A DNA stretch of 64,000 nt from Punica granatum (Eukaryota; Streptophyta; Magnoliopsida; Myrtales; Lythraceae): NCBI RefSeq assembly GCF_007655135.1, contig NC_045132.1:8494001-8558000 (forward strand). The letters are read 5' to 3'. Of the stretch, positions 34,701 to 46,046 are shown one piece after another; position 1 is the stretch's first letter, and the number at the start of each line of letters is the position of its first letter. A program made the translations under genes and the position numbers. The notes beneath the pieces were generated by a model. That model had not been told where the DNA came from. It ran no database searches and worked only from the letters and a program-made list of their open reading frames with translations.

Positions 34701-36880
34701 TGGTGGCATCGACTTTGTAAATGTGTGTGTTCTTATTATGTTTGGCGTCTTACGCATGCAAGAAACGATTAAAACCGATTCTTGGAATTGATTGCAATTA
34801 CATTTTTTGTTTAAATCATTAGCTTCACGATTAATTTACATGTTAGGCGCATTAACCCCGAACAATCATCTCATTAGCCCATAATAATCAAGGTTTAACT
34901 CCTCAATCACTAAACCATTCCACAAACGAGAAATGGGACGCATCATTTGATTAATTAAATCACTCGGACTAAATAATTGGACAAATTGATTATTAATTCG
35001 TAAACGCATCGATGATTTACGGAACGACGTGAACGCCCTTTTTCATCAAAATTCACAATTTCAAAATACCGAGACACGTGACACGAATGGAATCAATGTC
35101 TAGTGAGTACTCACGCGCCGTGACTCAGGTCCGGGCCCAATTTGAGGCGGCCCGAGTCGGGGCACGAGAGTCCTTCTTAGGCTCCTCCGTGTGACGCAAA
35201 TCTCCAATTTATATACGAACATCACAATTTTATCATCCAAGGGCATGACCGTCATTCCATGATTCACCGATGCCCTAGGCGCTAGGAAGTTGGAAACACC
35301 TCGATCTATGGACGGGGAGGAGCAACCCGTCTGGGTGCGAGTCTCATTTGCACGGCCCATTCCGTCCATTTTCGGTGTTTTTATCTTCCTATCGTAGATT
35401 CGGTGGGGAACATTTTATTTCAGTTACAAAACACCAAGAACCGGACTAATTGTGCACCCGACTTAATCAAACATTAGATAATGGATAGGTGGAATATTAG
35501 ATTCCCACCTAGAGTCAAAACACGAGTTTGGTTAATTCGGTGAAACCGCAGTGACACTTAACTGAATAAGAGTCGTAAAACAAACACACACATGTAATTG
35601 GCTTAGAACCTTATCCTAGCTCGTCCTCTATGTTTGCCTAGGTTAGATGCATTGTTTGCCAATCAACCACGGATAATAACTGATTAAATCACGTATATTC
35701 GGCCTAATACACAATTCGTTTGTATTCACCGACACTTATTAGTAATTGTCAGTTGCCTTCTGTATTGTGTCATTTATATCAGTTTTCTTCTGTTTTGTTC
35801 TTGCTTTTGATGATTTACTGCGGTTCGAGCCCGGACCCATAGGTCACGTGTTGCACGGGGTCCAACGCCCCAAACCATCGAACACGAGGTCCAACATCTC
35901 CTAATTCACTGAGCGCGTGCAACCTGAGTGCGGAATGGGATCTAGCCTCGATTCACCGTCATACTCCAAATATGGCCTATGTGGAAGGCAATTTGGATTG
36001 GATGCGCGAAACGGGTTTAGATATCACCCGGGAGCTCGATTGGTCCGACGGTTACAGTGGGAACTAATCGGTTCTCCTGCAAACTATCGGTTCAATCGGA
36101 CCCGACCCCCGGCTCCTTGAGCCCGCGTTGCCTTAATTTGTTTAATGGTTGGTCGAAACACACGGTGAGCCGGAGTGGAATATTGGCCCAACGTAAACCG
36201 ATCGGGATCCATTTATTTCATTCAGTTGTATTCTGCAATTATTCGAGTGTACATTGTGAGGATTTTATTTGTATGTTTATTCATATACTTGTAAGGATCC
36301 CGGTCGGTGAGCAAGAGATCCGAGTGTCGGATCGGTTAAGTCGGTCTATCGTTACCAAGGGATGAGTGAGCTCGAATAATCATGGTCTTGGTTCACGCAG
36401 GGAATCGATCGTCACGGTCCGAAGAACTGTAACGCCAAGATAGCGAACCGATTCCTTGACTCACAAGCTTACTCATCCTTCGGGTTCTTAGCCCAACTCA
36501 ATCGATTCATCGAATTTACGGTGTCAAAACGGGCGAGTCAAGTGCGACCCTAAATCACGCAGTAAATAAATAAAACGGCAAGCCTAGCAAGCTAGAGTAC
36601 CGAAAGGGCGTGCGGGATATAGGCCCGCACGTAATAGAACCCCCGAATTCGGAATTTTCGGTTCCGTATGACCATTGCCTTAGCATTTAGGTGTACCCCG
36701 TACCCCTAGACCCGGGTAACTTGCCGGCCCTCGACCTTCGGGTCGTAAAAAGGCAAGTGGCGACTCCTTCTCACGTGCGTCCGTCGCGCGCCCCCGGGAA
36801 GGTGGACACTCCCAAGCCGCGTTTGCTTAGGCGCGCGCATGCGTGCTCCGACGAGATGAAATTCGGGTGCGCACAGTGTG
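31789..36880 (+). mobile_element. Solo LTR (5.08 kb) of the Ogre/TAT-like group
   Basis: LTR 31794-36875 (TGTCAGCACCCCATTTTGGC...GGTGCGCACA) between perfect 5-bp duplications GTGTG (31789-31793, 36876-36880). No PBS or interior follows, so this is a solo LTR left by LTR-LTR recombination. It shares its start with 25086 and 55330-60693 (inverted) and its last 370 bp with 19730-20092. Features: a TATA-like CCTATAAG at about 33131, a donor-like GAGGCTAG|GTAAGACTCC at 33901, three 162-bp tandem units, and ACTCAG|GTC at 35128. The 141-codon frame 33479-33904 ends exactly at the donor-like site and has no known family; the shorter frames are also unsupported. Confidence 0.9.
34020..34500 (+). repeat. 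Tandem array, three 162-bp units in the solo LTR
   Basis: Units start at GTGAACCATCCG (34020 and 34182) and GCGAACCATCCG (34344), each step 162 bp. Each contains GAAATTTTTAYCACA, TGATGTTATTTT, AAATTTCAGATTTTTCTG and, in two units, AAAAAATGTTTACCCGTTAT. Confidence 0.9.
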
Positions 36881-37215
36881 GCAGCCAAGGCAGTTTTCGA
36901 TGTGGTGCGGCTCTGGCAGTTTGGAGGTCTCTTCCAGTCGATGAGAGCATAGGAAAGGCAGTAGTGTACCGGTGTAGGTTTAGGTAATTTTGTAATTGGA
37001 GAGAAAACATGGGGGCAAAATCGACAATCAAAATATATAACTTAAAAAAAAGAAAAAGATATTGATCATTCCCTTGATGAATGGCTAGAATGGAAATTAT
37101 ATAAGTGGTTGAATGCCTATTGCAGCCCATTTTTAAGCTACCAAACTATGGAAATGGAATCGAGCTTGGGATGACAGTTCCCTAGCCAGATTCCTGTGTA
37201 CCAAATAAGCTATAA
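36881..37215 (-). other. Host sequence right of the solo LTR, TATA-like box on the minus strand
   Basis: On the minus strand a TATA-like CCACTTATATAATTTCC lies at about 37093-37109, and an open frame runs from 37130 towards the solo LTR. No protein family is recognised. See the finding on the split host sequence. Confidence 0.25.
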
Positions 37216-38514
37216 GACTCCGTTTGGTATGTGGGAATGGAATGGAATGGTATGAACATTCAGTCCCTCTCCATCTTCTTACTTATGTTGTTTTTGATAA
37301 CTCAAATTTTCAGCACTTCATTGAGTATAGTTTGTTTGATAATACAAAATAAAAATTGATTTAACTTAATGATTCGGTCAAAAAAAATGGTTAATGATTA
37401 AGTAAGTGAGGATCTACTTATTTTCTGATTGACTCGCAAAGCCCCTAAACTTTTACAATGTTTTCAAATCAGTCCATTCGAGTTTTGGCATTGCAGGGGG
37501 GGCGGGCGCGGGGAAAGGGGGTGACGACCCAATGGCTGAGGAGGGCGATGGTGGCCCTCGATCTCGGTCACCACTACCCTAATCAAGGTCGCCGGAGCGG
37601 AGAAGGGGGGGTGACGACCCGATGGCTAAGGAGGGCGATGGTGGCCCTCGATCTCGGTCACCACTACCCTAATCAAGGTCGCCGGAAACACTTGGCGGTA
37701 GTGGCTGGGATTGGGGGCCACCACCGCTCGCAATCGAGCTTTCTTCGAAGAGAGAAAGCTCGACCCCTAGATATGGTGGCCCCCAATCCCCCCACTACCG
37801 CCCAGACAAGGTCGCCGACGACCTCTACTGTCGCCGACGATCTCGCCTTGGGCGGTGGTGGTCGAGATTAGGGGCCAACACCACCCCTTTCCTCTTCGGA
37901 TAAAAAATATTCTATTCCTTTTTCTTTTTTTGTAACTTTTATTTTTTTTAATTTTAAAAAATTAAAATAAAATTATGGGCAAAAGTGAAAAGAAGTTAAA
38001 GTATTGGGATCTATCTAAATATAATTTCAGTCATTATAATTTCCACCCAATTAAACACATTTCACTTAATCAAAGTACTTATTTTAGTTAGATCTTAAAT
38101 TTTCAGCATTTAATTTTGAGCACTTAAAATTAAGTCCAAACCAACACAACCTTAGAGTCACTTATTTTTTATAGATTACTTATTGTCATTTATACTAGTT
38201 GAAAATGTCATTCCTTTATCATAATAATTTTTGCTTCACTTTGATGAAATCAACATTCCCTTTGAAAAGAAAAGAAATGGTTATTTACTCATTTCATATT
38301 GTATTTTGTGTAAGTAGCATATATGTTCTTATGATATATATCCAAGAATATATATAAAATGTTATATTGATAAATAAGTCTAATATAATAATTATATTTC
38401 TTGATCATGTAATGGTCAATAAAAAAATCACAAATTTTCATTTAATATCATTACATTTTATGATAGAGCTCATTTTATTTCATTCTTTTTCGTTCCCGCT
38501 TACCAAGCAGAACC
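37216..38514. mobile_element. Composite TIR element with nested GC-rich core
   Basis: The left end CTCCGTTTGGTATGTGGGAA and the right end, reverse-complemented TTCTGCTTGGTAAGCGGGAA, form imperfect inverted repeats of about 30 bp. Inside are an AT-rich shell that looks like a further nested MITE and a GC-rich block (37490-37890) of the kind found in the Mutator-like core at 4000-4260 (GGTCGCCGG, CACCACCGC words). The 137-codon frame at 37458-37871 is produced by that block and its duplication, and was not accepted as a gene. Confidence 0.4.
37507..37686 (+). repeat. 90-bp tandem duplication
   Basis: Two copies, 37507-37596 and 37597-37686, anchored by GTGACGACCC at 37521 and 37611. They are almost identical (AATGGCTGAG against GATGGCTAAG), so the duplication is recent. 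Since 90 is a multiple of 3, it creates a 30-residue repeat in the overlapping open frame. Confidence 0.9.
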
Positions 38515-39657
38515 TAAGTTCATTCCAGATCATCCAAAAGCTAAATTTCTAGTCCAAGTTCCACCGCACAGGTAAATAATTGAAAAGCCCAATGGACAGA
38601 AGTACCTGGAAGACTGATTATCTTGGAGGCATTGAAGCTAACATCCCTAGCCAATTTCATATGCCTTCCTTAAGCACAACTCTGAAAGAACTAGTAGACT
38701 TAATAGAAGGAAAGCACTGAAATTAGTGTAGTGGTTAACGAGAGAACTTCAATGTAGCGAGGGCCACCATCCCCAAAAGCGAGGTCGCCAAAGACCTCAC
38801 ATATCTCCTGCGAGGGAGGGAGGGGTGCTCGGTAGTCGGAAGCCAACGGGGAGACAATTTTATTTTTAAGTTAAAAATACATTTATTGGTTTTTACGATT
38901 TTATGAACCGCACCAACCTCCATGTAGGATTCCCATCACGATTCCATTAATGAATTTGGCGTCCGGACCATTTGATGACAAGATTTATTTGGGCAATATA
39001 TTAAAGTGATGGCAATTAAGATTCCAGGATCAAATTGACAAATTACTCTATATTTATTGTTATATATACGTGTTTCTCTTTTCTTAATTTTTGCACCTTT
39101 AGTACATGTACGGAGTTGCTCAATGGTACGCATTTTAGAGGGAGGCAACTTTGAGAGGTAACATGCACACGGTCTTCCTTTTATTGAGTTGTCCTAAATT
39201 ATTAATTAGGAGCCTCTAACAGCAATTGGCATTAAGTTGTTTTCCCAAAACCATGGGAAAATTGCACACACACGTGACAGCCATTTCTCCTTTACGGACA
39301 TTGTTCAATTTCCGAGGCTTATGTCCAACCAAATGCAGTTCAATTAAGCTCTATATTTCATGTGCACATGGGACCTTTTCTTTTGGAAATACATAATATA
39401 TATTCGTTCGGGTGGACCGAAGGGTCACACCAGTAGTCAAAAGACCTTTTAGCCGCAAAAACCTCTTATAATATACTTTTTAAAAACTGCAGAAAAATCA
39501 AAGAGGGTTAACACTAGCGTCACACGCTTTCGTATAATCATCAAGAGATTCTAAATTCAATATTTAGGTGAGATAACTGTGACCATAGGTCTCTCTTTCG
39601 CATGATAATCAAGATATTCCAGATTCATTATTCAAGTTGTCTCTTTATTAATATTTA
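38515..39657. other. Intergenic DNA with a GC-rich fragment and a SINE-like piece
   Basis: 38750-38860 carries GCGAGGTCGCC / GACCTC words of the Mutator-like core. 39510-39640 contains tRNA-like phrases (CTAGCGTCACACGC, ATAATCATCAAGAGATTC) twice in tandem and may be a decayed SINE. No gene. Confidence 0.4.
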
Positions 39658-39890
39658 ACAGTGCGTTTGGTTTTAGAGTTAAAGTAATTTTAATTTTGAT
39701 TGTGGAAAATGACAAATGAGATGAGATTATAAATTTGACTTGGAAAACGTGTGTTTTTGTTGTGTAGTGTGTTGAGTTAAAGTTAAAGTTAAAATTTTTG
39801 ACTTGGAAAATATGTATTTTTGTTGTGTAGTGTATTGAGTTTAAGTTAAATTTAAAATTTTTATGATTTTAACTGGAAAACAAACAGATT
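39658..39890. mobile_element. MITE, GTGCGTTT family
   Basis: ACAGTGCGTTTGGTTTTAGAG to AAACAAACAGAT, flanked by TTA on both sides (39655-39657, 39891-39893). The interior (TTTGACTTGGAAAACGTGTG) matches 14391-14625; 62007-62264 is a related, inverted copy. The TTA duplication suggests PIF/Harbinger. Confidence 0.65.
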
Positions 39891-40959
39891 TTAAGATTTT
39901 GATTTCTTTATACTTACATCTATAGGCTTCCATTATAATAAAAAAAAGTTGCAAAAAAAAAAGCCTGCAAGTGACAATTGACATAGTCAAAAGTCTTAAA
40001 AGAGTGGAGTACCGTGGTAACATATTCTCTCGGCTGGAACCAAAAGATTTATGATTCGGCTTCTACGGGTGGGGATTTTGTTAATCCTTTAATTTCCCTT
40101 CTCCATTCCATTTTTAAATAAGACGACATGTATCATCAGTTAATAGGTTGTGATTAGCTAGTCTCATTCGAGTATCGGCTTGTCTTGGGCATGAATTACT
40201 TTTGGCAGATTTCGATTACCAGCATTGCGGGTAAATTCCGACTGATAGCTTAATTTGTTGTCGAGTTAGCATCCTTGCAATTTTATTCTCTTATTCTTCA
40301 ACAGATTCGTAATTCTCCCCTATAACCGAATTTTATAACGAAGATTCTCCTTTGTAAGAGCTACACTATTGGAGATTCTGCCCTCCGTTTCTTGCTGTAA
40401 AGCTGACCACCATGGTCGCCACTTCAATTTTATGTCCAAGTACACGATGAATGTCAAGAGTGATTATGCACTTTCATAATGGTGGTGTAAGGAGCATATA
40501 TATATATAACTTCCAACTCATCTTCCACACCTGTCTGTTTTTGCACTTTTCTAGTGTTAAACTAAGCTCTATCAAAGCTTGTATAAACTAACGTTCTAAG
40601 CTAAACCTCAGACGTTTGCTAATATCACTTACCATGGTTTTCCTTTCAGTAAGATCAAAATCCAAAATTACAACAGGATAATATTTTCAAATTTTGCCAA
40701 AAATACAAAAATTAATTTCAAATTATTATTCTTTTAGGGGATATATGCTCTAGATACATGGAATAAAATTCATCTAGGTACGTTTGAAAGAGATGAAATT
40801 GAATTTGAAGATCTTGGTATATTTGCATGGAAGAGTAGGAAATTAAAATTTATCAAAATATATCAAGATGGTAAAAATGAAATTATAAAAGATCGAGAAA
40901 AACCTTTTGAGTTTCATACTTTTTTTCCCTATTATATAGGGAGACTCATGGGCCTATCT
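39891..40959. other. Intergenic DNA, no gene seen
   Basis: Mixed-composition DNA; no open frame of note, no recognised repeat. Confidence 0.45.
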
Positions 40960-41078
40960 AATGTAATTAAATAGAAATCCTAATAGCAAATAAAGGAGTA
41001 TATGTGGTCCTGAACGAGTATCATACCCAGAACCTCTTGATTACCAGACAAATGTGTGCACTATTGCGCTACACCTAG
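40960..41078 (-). mobile_element. tRNA-derived SINE-like element
   Basis: On the minus strand: GTAGCGCAATAGTGC (A-box-like, about 41071-41058), then GTAATCAAGAGGTTCTGGG and ATGATACTCG (B-box-like, about 41034-41020), then GACCACATATACTCCTTTAT. The order and spacing fit a tRNA-derived SINE head. A relative lies at 54118-54222 on the same strand. Confidence 0.5.
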
Positions 41079-44000
41079 GGGTGGGCACATGATAGTTTGC
41101 ATTTATTTCTAGCATAGATTGTAATCGTCTTGAATTTTTCAGTTCAGAAATTTTCGCTAATTGTAACTATAACCATATTAGGAGCAAAAACCGTCCCAAA
41201 AAAACCGATTTTTCGATTCGGTTAACCGAACCTGACTGATATTAGGAAAATTATAAAAAAAATTGAAATCAAGAATTTAAGAGTGAAATGGGAATTAGGG
41301 ATTTAGATATACTCTTGAGGTCTATTTAATTAATTATAATATTACTTATATATATATGAAATATAGAGACGACTCTGTATTGTATATATAAGTGAAATGG
41401 AAATTGAAATTAGGGATTCAAGATTTTACTCTTGACTTATATATATATATATATATTCGGAACAAAACCGTTAACCACGGTTTATAACTTTGAAAACAGT
41501 AACTGTTCCATATCCAATTTTTCCTTCAAATTGTCATATAGGATAATTCCTGTAACCAATTAATTTGATTTTTTCTGTCCGGTTCAGAACGATTTTGTTT
41601 CAGATACTACTAATTACCTTCATTGATTATAATAATTAAGTTAAAATGCTTCACTAATATAAACTTATTGTGAATTAATTATAATACTATGCATTTTTAT
41701 GAATAGCAATATTCTCTAAAATATTAGACACATAATTTCAAGTTATTGAAAGTTTTGCTAAGCCTTGAGCCATTGAAAGTCCTCCTTTGCGTATTTTGAG
41801 GTTCATTTTTTTACTTTGACATATTCAATTCCAATGTAATTAATTACAATTGCGTAATATTTTCGATACCTATAAAAATAATTCTATGAACTCCACTTTT
41901 ATTTATTATTTTATGTATATTATATAATCATTCTTTGTAGTTAATTTTTTCCTTTAATTTTTTTTTTATTTTTAGTCGTAATTTACTGTTGTCTTTTAAT
42001 ATTTTCATAAAAAATGTTCTTATTTTTATGAATCAATTATTGGTTATTTCCCCTTTTATTTTTAAGTCTTTTTATTATTACCTTTCGTCGTCAATTTTCT
42101 TTTGAAGTTTTTGTTCAAATTGTAATATTCATTTATTAAAAATATTAATTACCACATGTTTTGATTTTAGGAATTTGATTTTCAATTTTTGTTAAATATC
42201 TTTAATTGTAATTCTTTTCTTGGATAAATGATTATAGTTATAATTCTTTGTTTTTAAAATTTTAATTTATTTATTAAGAGATTTTTTAGTATGCATCATG
42301 GTATCCGAAAATACAATACTTACCGACTAATCCAGTTCAAATATGGTCAACCCATAGGGATAAAACTTTTTCAATTATGAATTTCCCTCATTGATAAGAT
42401 TTGAATATGAAATTTTATTTAAGGAAAACATGTTCCAAGCCCCTTGATCTAACCCATACTGGAAACCATTTATGGACTAATAAATGGTCCCACCAGGCCC
42501 CCACTTTCCTCCGTTCAAGTCTGATCTATACCAAGAATGAGGGTATTACGCACATCCTTATCTGTCAACTTTGTTGGTTTTCTTCTTATAATGGGATTAT
42601 ATGTGACCCTTTATATTTAATTGAATTATGAATTTTTATTATATTGTACTAAACTCATGGGTCTCCCCTTATAATCAGAGAAAAAACAATCTGACCTTCA
42701 ACCTAAAAAAGAAGTCTAACCTACATCTCCATTATTTGGCTCCTTTCTCTATTTGTACCAGCCATATTTCTTCTAGACCTTTTTGCTCCAGCAACTTCAT
42801 AATTTTTGTTCATTGTAATTCTTATTTTTTGGGTGAGTTGGTGTTCTTCTTTTCAGCTGCGACTCAAGAGGGGAAACAAAAAAGTGCTAGCTTCATAGTT
42901 GTATCACCATCTAAAATAGAATAATTTAATTCAATCACATATGGGAGTTCATCGCGTTGCATTGCTATATGGGAGTAACAATAATTTTGTATATGGGAAA
43001 ATCATAGTACACACACATATATATATATATATTGTGATATATTCATGAGATATTTATATATATTTTCAATTTCGGTACTCCCGATCTAATAATGATAATC
43101 CACAAGTAGTATGAAGTGAGCGTCAATATCAAAATTTTCGCACTAGTATGAAGTGGGGGTACGTGCAGAAGCTTTCAGCAATTTATTTTCTTTAGATTTT
43201 TTCAAAAATCGATACTGTGTATATGAACCAATCAATATCAAAATTTTCGCACTAGTTTTCCGTAATTATTTTTTTTCATTTATGTTTGTGTTAAATAATT
43301 GAAGGTATTGAAGGCATGCACATGTCCTTACTTAATAATCAAGAGGCACCGTGTTCGATTTTCATGGTAGAATTTTTACTGTGGACCTCTGCTTATTACT
43401 TGAAAAAATGGGTATTGAAGACACAATTTTAAAATTGTATATACATATATACATATATATATATATATATTATCTCATAGATACACAAAATGTATGCTTT
43501 GAACTTAATTGCTTCAAATAAGAGTGTAGGACTAGAGTTTGCTAATATAATGGCCTTGAATCGAATTCCTCAAGGAATACATTTTGACCAATAAAGTTGG
43601 TCTTAACACAAACTAATTCATCCCAACTTAATGACCACGAGGTGTGGTGTATGTGAAAAACTGTACTACCACTTTACTGTGTTGAAGTTTGAAACACATT
43701 GAAAGAAATTGTGACCAACGCTAAAATGATGTTGATGCAACGGTTAATTTAAAAATATAGAGTGGAAACACCTCATATTTAATATAAAAAATAGGCCACT
43801 CAATAGAATTCTGGTTGATAGCTCGAGAACACAAGCAACTTCCACAATTTAAAATTAATCTTTTGTTCATATGACTATTGTTTTTTTTTCTTGAACAGAC
43901 TGATCTTTTTGAAATAAAAAAGAAAATTTTCATTAGTCCTACCTTATTTCATGGGCCGAAGGAGCACCAGTCAGATTATAAAAACGTTGAGTGAATATTT

Positions 44001-44213
44001 TACTCAATCAACTATCATAATTATTTTTAATTGAAATAATTTTATTGATTCTTTCTTACTATAAAATTAGTGACAGTTTCAAGTTATTCTCGTTTCAATC
44101 AGCCCACAAGTTCTACAGTAGACACTGATACCCTAACCCCTATGAAAAAGTGACTGGCGTACAAAACAAATAATTTTTTTACAAAACGAATCTCAAACTC
44201 TGCGGCTGATATT
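41079..44213. other. AT-rich intergenic DNA upstream of the CEP gene
   Basis: Several TA microsatellites (41440-41457, 43015-43031, 43448-43471) and a SINE-like fragment at about 43310-43385 (AATAATCAAGAGGCACCGTG then TTCGATTTTC). Frames of 70-98 codons at 42401-42924 and 43721-43933 have no recognisable family or promoter context. The last 300-500 bp presumably hold the CEP promoter. Confidence 0.5.
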
Positions 44214-44225
44214 CTCCATAAATAC
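44214..44225 (+). promoter_or_regulatory. TATA box of the CEP gene
   Basis: TCCATAAATACT, about 85 bp before the ATG, followed by a CT-rich leader (TCTCTCCTTCTC) typical of plant 5' UTRs. Placed by position; no transcript evidence. Confidence 0.55.
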
Positions 44226-44301
44226 TCCCCAAAGTCTGGGGAAGTTCAGTCAAGGCATCTCTCTCCTTCTCACCTTTCTATACTCCCTCTCTTTCTCTCA
44301 A

Positions 44302-44631
44302 ATGGCGGCTCGAGCAATGCATCTCTTGGCTTGGCTCTCTCTCCTCCTTGTTATGTCCCTGCAGGTTCAAATGATACAGGGAAGGCAGATGAGACTGGCG
44401 ATGCATCAAAAACAATCCTCGAATCACTATTATCCTGACAGTAAATCGTACAAGAACTTGCACGATAATAGCTCCAACGCTGCCGCCGTGGTCACTACAC
44501 CAACACTTCCCTCACCTAATGCGGCGGCCACAATGTCAACACCTCCTCCTCCGCCGAGTCGGAGCATGGATGACTTCAGGCCAACTGCTCCCGGTCACAG
44601 TCCTGGAATCGGGCATTCGACTCATAATTAG
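44302..44631 (+). CDS. CEP: CEP (C-TERMINALLY ENCODED PEPTIDE) precursor
   Basis: A 109-residue secreted pre-propeptide. Residues 1-27 form a signal peptide (hydrophobic WLSLLLVMSLQVQMI, cleavage probably near IQG-RQ). Residues 28-90 are a variable, Ser/Asn/Pro-rich propeptide with a five-proline run. Residues 91-105 (44572-44616) are the CEP domain DFRPTAPGHSPGIGH, followed by a four-residue tail. The family consensus is DFRPTxPGxSPGxGH; Arabidopsis CEP5 is the nearest form known to me. In this family the 15-mer is excised, prolines are hydroxylated, and the peptide moves in apoplast and xylem to the LRR receptor kinases CEPR1/CEPR2, signalling nitrogen demand and controlling root growth. 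One CEP domain, no intron, normal length, no lesion. The ATG is the first in frame and gives a proper signal peptide. It is the only convincing host gene here; a Copia LTR begins 290 bp downstream. Confidence 0.93.
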   Translation: MAARAMHLLAWLSLLLVMSLQVQMIQGRQMRLAMHQKQSSNHYYPDSKSYKNLHDNSSNAAAVVTTPTLPSPNAAATMSTPPPPPSRSMDDFRPTAPGHSPGIGHSTHN

Positions 44632-44916
44632 GTTCATTTTATTTTAGGATCTAATTACTGTAACCCTTCGTACGTATCCTTGCATGTCCTTTGTTTTATT
44701 GTCGGCCCACGTATGTCTTTTAATCTATTGTGGATGTAGGTTTCTCTTGTTTTAGATTCATGTAATGGCATTCGAAGTTTGATTGATTGTTTTCCAATAT
44801 GGTAAGATGAAAAGAAAAAAAAAAGAAAAAAGACCAACGTTTTGTTTTGTTATTAATTATTGAGTTCAGAGGTCACACTCAGGTTTATATTTCCCAAACG
44901 TTAGTCTGCGCCATAT
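44632..44916 (+). other. CEP 3' flank
   Basis: AT/T-rich 285 bp between the stop codon and the Copia target duplication, presumably the 3' UTR and polyadenylation region (TGTAATGG, TTTTATTGT motifs). It ends in an A-rich/GAAAAA stretch around 44810-44835. Confidence 0.5.
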
Positions 44917-44921
44917 CTTCT

Positions 44922-45553
44922 TGTTGGTGAAATGTGTGAAGACGATCGATCCGGAGGCGATGTGGGGTTAACACGATATGATTCGAGATGCGAAATACAC
45001 TTTTCAAAGAGAACTATTTGCCCCCACACTTTAGTTGCTAGAGGGTTAAGGCAAAAGTTCTCCCGGAATACAACGAAGCCTTATGAATTCCTTCAATAGC
45101 AAAATCGAAGAATTTCCTAACTCTCACTCTAATTTTTGGAATTTGTGATTAATCATTTGAGCACTATAGCCTCTCTATTTATGCGCACTCAATGGACACT
45201 ATCGAAGAGTCAGAACTCTTCATATTTGACGTAACTCTTAGATGAAACATCACCCATGAATGGACACTATCGAAGAGTCAGAACTCTTCGTATTGGACGT
45301 AACTCTTGGATGAAACATCACCCATGAATGGACACTATCGAAAAGTCAGAACCCTTCGTATTGGACGTAAATCTTAGATGGAACATCACCCATGAATGGT
45401 CACTTCCATATACATTACTTGTCTTGCACTCAAATGTATCCATTAAATAAATGAACCTTCTCTTCGTAACCCGAATTTGTTCAAATACTCATGAATCACA
45501 CTAAGTGACCCATTAATAAAATCCAATGAATTTGCAAACTATAATTTCCAACA
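44922..45553 (-). mobile_element. 3' LTR of Copia C1 (copy 1)
   Basis: 632 bp. Preceded (minus strand) by the PPT CTAGTGGGGGAT at 45554-45565. U3 holds three 68-bp repeats at 45191-45394. Transcription from this LTR would run towards the 3' end of the CEP gene. Confidence 0.95.
45191..45394 (-). repeat. Three 68-bp tandem repeats in U3
   Basis: Exactly 3 x 68 bp. Each unit begins (+ strand) AATGGACACTATCGAA, and the better units carry the palindrome GAAGAGTCAGAACTCTTC (7-bp arms, 4-bp centre). They lie upstream of the LTR TATA box, where enhancer repeats of plant Copia elements are expected. Confidence 0.95.
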
Positions 45554-46046
45554 ATCCCCCACTAGATTGCTAATTCCAGAACACTAGTACACAACGATCA
45601 TGCATAAAGAAGTGGTGTCCGCAGATTGAACCCTCCCTTAGTGCAAACTCTCAAAGTATCAACAAAGTGATTGGTGGCTAGTCGCTTGAACCATCACTCT
45701 AAAAGTCAATACCGGAAAAATCGCACACATAATTGTAAAGTATTCGAGTAAGAGTTTTATTTGCTTTAGCACAGTTATGGTCTTGTGCTCATCCCGTTTC
45801 ATGAACATATACGAGAGAAACCATAAAGAAAACTCTCGTTGAAACGGCACCACTTTATGTCCATATAGGTGGATTTCATGACAACTAATGTCCATTCATT
45901 AAGAGTAAAACTCATCCTCCTAAAACTCAAGCACTAAGTCCTAATTCTTAGTACACGGTGTCATTCGATAACTTATTATTACCCTTTGAACCTCAAAACT
46001 AAGTTTTGGCTAGAATGAGGTAGGGTTCCCATTATTAATGACGCGA
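45554..46046 (-). other. Copia C1 3' untranslated region and PPT
   Basis: About 490 bp between the pol stop and the 3' LTR, non-coding; the PPT CTAGTGGGGGAT (minus) abuts the LTR. Confidence 0.75.

Noticed and set aside
37458..37871. 137-codon frame with a 30-residue repeat
   Set aside because: Created by a 90-bp tandem duplication in a GC-rich transposon core; no promoter or family evidence.
40960..41078. A true tRNA gene on the minus strand
   Set aside because: Only the promoter-like boxes are conserved; the acceptor stem and anticodon arm do not form. Treated as SINE-like.
42401..42924. Two adjacent frames of 76 and 98 codons
   Set aside because: AT-driven composition, no conserved motif, no recognisable splice sites or TATA box.
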